From positions 2,024,598-2,088,597 of the forward strand of contig NZ_GL586311.1 in the NCBI RefSeq assembly GCF_000184945.1: a stretch of 64,000 nt of DNA, in the 5' to 3' direction. Origin of the DNA: Segatella buccae ATCC 33574. Its GTDB lineage: Bacteria; Bacteroidota; Bacteroidia; Bacteroidales; Bacteroidaceae. The notes below the pieces were generated by a model, which made no database searches, was not told where the DNA came from, and saw only the letters and a program-made list of their open reading frames with translations. The position numbers and the translations under genes are program-made. Of this stretch, positions 60,453-64,000 are shown one piece after another; the stretch's first letter is position 1, and the number at the start of each line of letters is the position of its first letter.

Positions 60453-63400
60453 ATGAAAGACGAAAATATAAAAAAGGTATTACTGCTGGGGTCGGGAGCC
60501 TTGAAGATAGGTGAGGCCGGCGAGTTCGATTATTCCGGTTCGCAGGCACTGAAAGCTTTGCGTGAAGAGGGCATCAAGACGGTGCTCATCAATCCCAACA
60601 TTGCAACCGTCCAGACCTCTGAAGGCGTTGCCGATCAGATATATTTCCTGCCCGTACAGCCCTATTTTGTGGAGCGTGTCATCCAAAAAGAACGCCCCGA
60701 CGGCATCCTGTTGAGCTTCGGGGGCCAGACAGCCCTCAACTGCGGTGTGGAGCTCTATCGTTCGGGAGTGTTGGAAAAATATGGAGTGAAAGTTCTCGGC
60801 ACGCCCGTTCAGGCCATTATGGACACTGAAGACCGTGAACTCTTTGTGGAGAAGCTCGATGAAATTGATGTAAAGACCATCAAGAGTGAAGCCTGCGAGA
60901 ATATAGAACAGGCCCGCACGGCTGCTGCCACACTGGGCTATCCTGTGATTATCCGTGCTGCTTACGCCTTGGGCGGACTGGGCAGCGGCTTTGCCGACAA
61001 CGAAGAGGAACTCAATGTCTTGGCCGAAAAGGCTTTTTCATTCTCTCCGCAGGTGTTGGTAGAGAAGAGTCTGAAGGGCTGGAAAGAGATTGAGTATGAA
61101 GTGGTGCGCGACCGCTATGACAACTGTATTACGGTTTGCAATATGGAAAACTTCGACCCACTGGGCATCCACACCGGAGAATCCATTGTCATTGCCCCCT
61201 CCCAGACACTCAACAACAGTGAGTATCACAAGTTGCGTGCTCTTGCCATCAAGATTATTCGCCACATAGGCATCGTGGGAGAGTGCAATGTGCAGTACGC
61301 TTTCGACCCCAAGAGCGAAGACTATCGGGTGATAGAGGTCAATGCCCGTCTTTCCCGTTCTTCGGCCCTTGCCTCAAAGGCCACGGGTTATCCTCTGGCT
61401 TTCGTGGCCGCCAAACTGGGTATGGGTTACGGCCTGTTTGAATTGAAGAACTCCGTCACCAAGACCACCTCGGCCTTCTTCGAACCGGCCCTTGATTATG
61501 TCGTGTGCAAGATTCCCCGTTGGGACCTTTCCAAATTTCGTGGCGTAGACAAGGAACTCGGCTCGAGCATGAAGTCGGTTGGTGAAGTGATGGCCATCGG
61601 CCGCAATTTTGAAGAAGCCATTCAGAAAGGTCTTCGCATGATAGGGCAGGGGATGCACGGATTTGTCGAGAATAAGGAACTTGAGATTGCCGACATCGAT
61701 GCGGCCCTGCGTGAACCCACCGACAAGCGTGTGTTTGTCATCTCCAAAGCCATGCACAAGGGATATACGGTTGGCCAAATCCACGAGCTGACCAAGATAG
61801 ACAAGTGGTTTCTTGAGAAGCTGAAACATATCATCGATATTGACGAGGAACTGAAAACCAAGAACATCAACACCCTTGACAAGGCACTTTTCCGTAAGGC
61901 CAAAGTCTATGGATTCACCGACTTCCAGATAGCCCGTGCCGTCGGACTTGAAGACGAGCTCCACAACATGCACAAGGCTATGCTCCTTGTGCGCCATTGC
62001 CGTAAGAATCTTGGCATCGTGCCTGTGGTGAAACAGATCGACACACTGGCGGCTGAATATCCTGCCCGGACCAACTATCTCTATGTGACTTATGGCGGCG
62101 TGGCAAGCGACATCGAGCCGGAGCACGACGGGCGTTCCATAGTTGTCCTTGGGTCGGGAGCCTATCGCATCGGTTCTTCAGTGGAGTTTGACTGGTGTGG
62201 TGTGCAGGCTTTGAATACGATTCGCAAGGAGGGTTGGCGTTCTGTGATGATCAACTACAATCCTGAGACGGTTTCCACCGACTATGACATGTGCGACCGT
62301 CTTTATTTTGACGAACTCACTTTTGAGCGTGTCATGGACATCATCGAACTTGAGTCGCCCCATGGTGTGATTATTTCCACCGGTGGCCAGATTCCCAACA
62401 ATCTGGCCATGAAGTTGGCCGAGCAGCATGTGTCTCTTCTTGGCACCAAGGCCGAAGATATCGATGGTGCCGAAGATCGCGCCAAATTCTCGGAGATGCT
62501 CACCCGGCATGGCATCAACCAACCCGAATGGAGTGCGCTTACGAGTATGGAAGACATCGACGATTTCATCGCCCGTGTGGGATTCCCGGTTCTTGTGCGT
62601 CCTTCCTACGTTCTTTCGGGAGCAGCCATGAATGTATGTTCCAATGAAGAAGAGCTGAAACGTTTCCTCCGGCTGGCAGCCAATGTGAGCGAAGACCATC
62701 CGGTCGTGGTCTCCAAGTTCATCGAACATGCCAAGGAGATAGAAATGGATGCCGTGGCCAAAAACGGTGAAATCTTGGCTTACGCCATCTCCGAACACAT
62801 TGAGTTTGCAGGAGTTCATTCCGGTGATGCCACCATCCAGTTTCCTCCACAGAAGATTTATGTGGAGACCGTGAGGCGCATCAAGCGTGTGAGTCGGCAG
62901 ATAGCCAAGGCCCTCCACATCAACGGTCCGTTCAACATCCAGTATATGGCTCGTGACAATGAGATCATGGTCATCGAGTGTAACCTTCGCGCTTCGCGCT
63001 CTTTCCCCTTTGTCAGCAAGGTGTTGAAAATCAATCTCATCGAACTTGCCACTCGTGTGATGTTGGGTTTGCCGGTTGAAAAACCCAACAAAAATCTCTT
63101 TGACTTGGATTATGTGGGTATCAAGGCCAGCCAGTTCTCTTTCAACCGCTTACAAAAGGCCGACCCGGTCTTGGGAGTTGACATGAGTTCTACGGGCGAA
63201 GTGGGCTGCTTGGGTGACGACTCCAATCAGGCTTTGCTCAAGAGTATGCTCTCCGTGGGCTATCGCATTCCGAAGAAAACGGTGTTGCTGTCTACAGGCG
63301 GAGCCAAGCAGAAAGCCGAACTGCTTGATGCTGCCAAAACGCTTGTGGCCCACGGCTACAAACTCTACGCCACCGGCGGTTCGTCCAACTATCTTGCCGA

Positions 63401-63677
63401 CAATGGCGTGGAGAATACCCGTGTCTACTGGCCTTCCGATGAAGGCAAGCATCCGCAGGCTCTTGACATGTTGCACAATAAGGAGATCGACATGGTTGTC
63501 AACATACCTAAAAACCTGACCGTGCATGAGCTTACCAATGGTTATAAGATTCGCCGTGCCGCCATTGATCTCAATGTGCCGCTAATTACCAACAGTCGGT
63601 TGGCCTGCGCCTTTATCAACGCTTTCTGTTCCTTGTCGCTTGAAGACATAGACATTAAGGCTTGGGGTGAATACTAA
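60453..63677 (+). CDS. carB: Carbamoyl-phosphate synthase large subunit
   Basis: Makes carbamoyl phosphate from bicarbonate, ammonia and two ATP. 1074 residues, full length. Two homologous ATP-grasp halves (GSGALKIGEAGEFDYSG and GSGAYRIGSSVEFDWCG), an oligomerisation domain between them, and a C-terminal methylglyoxal-synthase-like regulatory domain (KTLVAHGYKLYATGGSSNYL, about 960-1074) are present. It pairs with carA upstream and ends in a strong terminator. Confidence 0.97.
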   Translation: MKDENIKKVLLLGSGALKIGEAGEFDYSGSQALKALREEGIKTVLINPNIATVQTSEGVADQIYFLPVQPYFVERVIQKERPDGILLSFGGQTALNCGVELYRSGVLEKYGVKVLGTPVQAIMDTEDRELFVEKLDEIDVKTIKSEACENIEQARTAAATLGYPVIIRAAYALGGLGSGFADNEEELNVLAEKAFSFSPQVLVEKSLKGWKEIEYEVVRDRYDNCITVCNMENFDPLGIHTGESIVIAPSQTLNNSEYHKLRALAIKIIRHIGIVGECNVQYAFDPKSEDYRVIEVNARLSRSSALASKATGYPLAFVAAKLGMGYGLFELKNSVTKTTSAFFEPALDYVVCKIPRWDLSKFRGVDKELGSSMKSVGEVMAIGRNFEEAIQKGLRMIGQGMHGFVENKELEIADIDAALREPTDKRVFVISKAMHKGYTVGQIHELTKIDKWFLEKLKHIIDIDEELKTKNINTLDKALFRKAKVYGFTDFQIARAVGLEDELHNMHKAMLLVRHCRKNLGIVPVVKQIDTLAAEYPARTNYLYVTYGGVASDIEPEHDGRSIVVLGSGAYRIGSSVEFDWCGVQALNTIRKEGWRSVMINYNPETVSTDYDMCDRLYFDELTFERVMDIIELESPHGVIISTGGQIPNNLAMKLAEQHVSLLGTKAEDIDGAEDRAKFSEMLTRHGINQPEWSALTSMEDIDDFIARVGFPVLVRPSYVLSGAAMNVCSNEEELKRFLRLAANVSEDHPVVVSKFIEHAKEIEMDAVAKNGEILAYAISEHIEFAGVHSGDATIQFPPQKIYVETVRRIKRVSRQIAKALHINGPFNIQYMARDNEIMVIECNLRASRSFPFVSKVLKINLIELATRVMLGLPVEKPNKNLFDLDYVGIKASQFSFNRLQKADPVLGVDMSSTGEVGCLGDDSNQALLKSMLSVGYRIPKKTVLLSTGGAKQKAELLDAAKTLVAHGYKLYATGGSSNYLADNGVENTRVYWPSDEGKHPQALDMLHNKEIDMVVNIPKNLTVHELTNGYKIRRAAIDLNVPLITNSRLACAFINAFCSLSLEDIDIKAWGEY

Positions 63678-63696
63678 ACATGTTTGCCGGCGTATG

Positions 63697-63736
63697 AAAG
63701 GTGGTGTGTCCTTCAAGGGGATGCACCACCTTTTTT
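63697..63736 (+). terminator. Terminator of carA-carB
   Basis: A 15-bp stem with two G-T pairs (63697-63711 with 63719-63733) is followed by a T-run to 63736. It starts 19 bp after the carB stop. Confidence 0.8.
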
Positions 63737-63908
63737 ATGCCTTCTTGTGCATACTTTTTATGCTTTTAAGCATCTGTTTTCGAGCACGATAAAACTTTAA
63801 CATTTGTTGGCTATTTGTAAGTTATTGATTATTAGTGTGTTATATAAAAGTTACAAAACGACCTCAAAAAAAGTCCTAAAAAAAAGAACGGCGTATTTAA
63901 AAAATACT

Positions 63909-63916
63909 TATCTTTG
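63909..63916 (+). promoter_or_regulatory. -7 box for the gene at the right edge
   Basis: TATCTTTG lies 51 bp upstream of the ATG at 63968. Confidence 0.55.
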
Positions 63917-63967
63917 CATCGTTTTAATAAACAAATGATTGTTTTACAGATTTAAAAAGCAAAGAAA

Positions 63968-64000
63968 ATGAAGAAATTGGTTTTAATGTTCGTAGCTATC
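63968..64000 (+). CDS. Start of a probable secreted protein (truncated by window end)
   Basis: Only 11 codons (MKKLVLMFVAI) are inside the window. They read as the beginning of a signal peptide, behind a TATCTTTG box and after the carB terminator. Nothing else can be said about its product. Confidence 0.5.
   Translation, partial: MKKLVLMFVAI

Noticed and set aside
1-64000. tRNA, rRNA, prophage or complete insertion sequence
   Set aside because: I looked through the intergenic stretches for tRNA T-loops, rRNA-like sequence, transposase motifs and flanking inverted repeats and saw none; a covariance-model scan would be needed to be certain about small RNAs.

Overview
The window is a contiguous chromosomal segment from a member of the Bacteroidota, most likely the Prevotellaceae (order Bacteroidales). 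The placement rests on Bacteroidetes-type -7 promoter boxes (TAnnTTTG) in front of many genes, few Shine-Dalgarno sequences, the bL28-bL33-DUF4295 triplet, a PPi-dependent phosphofructokinase, a FadL/OmpP1-type outer membrane protein of the kind labelled 'hemin receptor' in Prevotella, and the gene order glmS / long purF-like / carA / carB. Genus is an inference. Almost all of the window is ordinary core genome. I saw no tRNA, rRNA, CRISPR array, prophage or intact insertion sequence.

Layout. 0.5-5.5 kb: pyruvate:ferredoxin oxidoreductase and a DUF4143-type ATPase with an unusual Walker B (both minus strand). 5.6-10.1 kb: an unrecognised ATP-grasp-like protein, a secreted GH43 enzyme and a ComEC channel protein. 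10.1-13.9 kb: EamA transporter and truA (minus), facing dapA and an AraC regulator. 14.4-19.5 kb: DMP19-like acidic protein, smpB, a MetH that ends after its B12 domain, a HAD phosphatase and a small secreted protein. 19.5-22.1 kb: map-tsaD-pncC. 22.2-22.9 kb: rpmB-rpmG-DUF4295. 23.1-30.0 kb: a minus-strand run of six genes (unknown 91-aa protein, PlsC-like acyltransferase, golvesin/amidase cell-wall protein, unknown 112-aa protein, YgiQ radical-SAM protein, PP2C-like protein). 30.1-34.0 kb: pfp, a GH25 lysozyme-like membrane protein, prmA. 34.1-36.7 kb: an aromatic/Gly-rich secreted protein and a FadL-type porin. 36.9-38.3 kb: infC-rpmI-rplT. 38.5-42.5 kb: an ABC-F ATPase and an M13 peptidase. 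42.6-46.5 kb: metA, a U32 protein and a lipobox/zinc-ribbon membrane protein. 46.6-51.7 kb: a TonB-dependent receptor, a GHL10-type hydrolase and an unknown 146-aa protein. 51.8-55.4 kb: ansA, uxaC and a Wza-like export lipoprotein. 55.4-63.7 kb: glmS, purF-like, carA, carB, followed by the first codons of another secreted protein.

Physiology suggested: an anaerobic saccharolytic cell using PFOR and PPi-linked glycolysis, with xylan/uronate enzymes (GH43, UxaC). Methionine is made from homoserine, probably through the O-acetyl route, by a MetH without its own reactivation domain. A block of three glutamine amidotransferases plus CarB feeds amino sugars, purines and carbamoyl phosphate.

The most unusual item is a family of intergenic elements present three times (about 170-299 on minus, 14022-14330 and 49258-49635 on plus). 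Each starts with a perfect TATnTTTG promoter box, followed within about 10 nt by a hairpin whose arms differ between copies but stay paired, then a T-run, then a degenerate GC-rich tail. Two copies also end in a shared 40-bp module. This looks like a dispersed element that makes, or once made, a very short terminated RNA.
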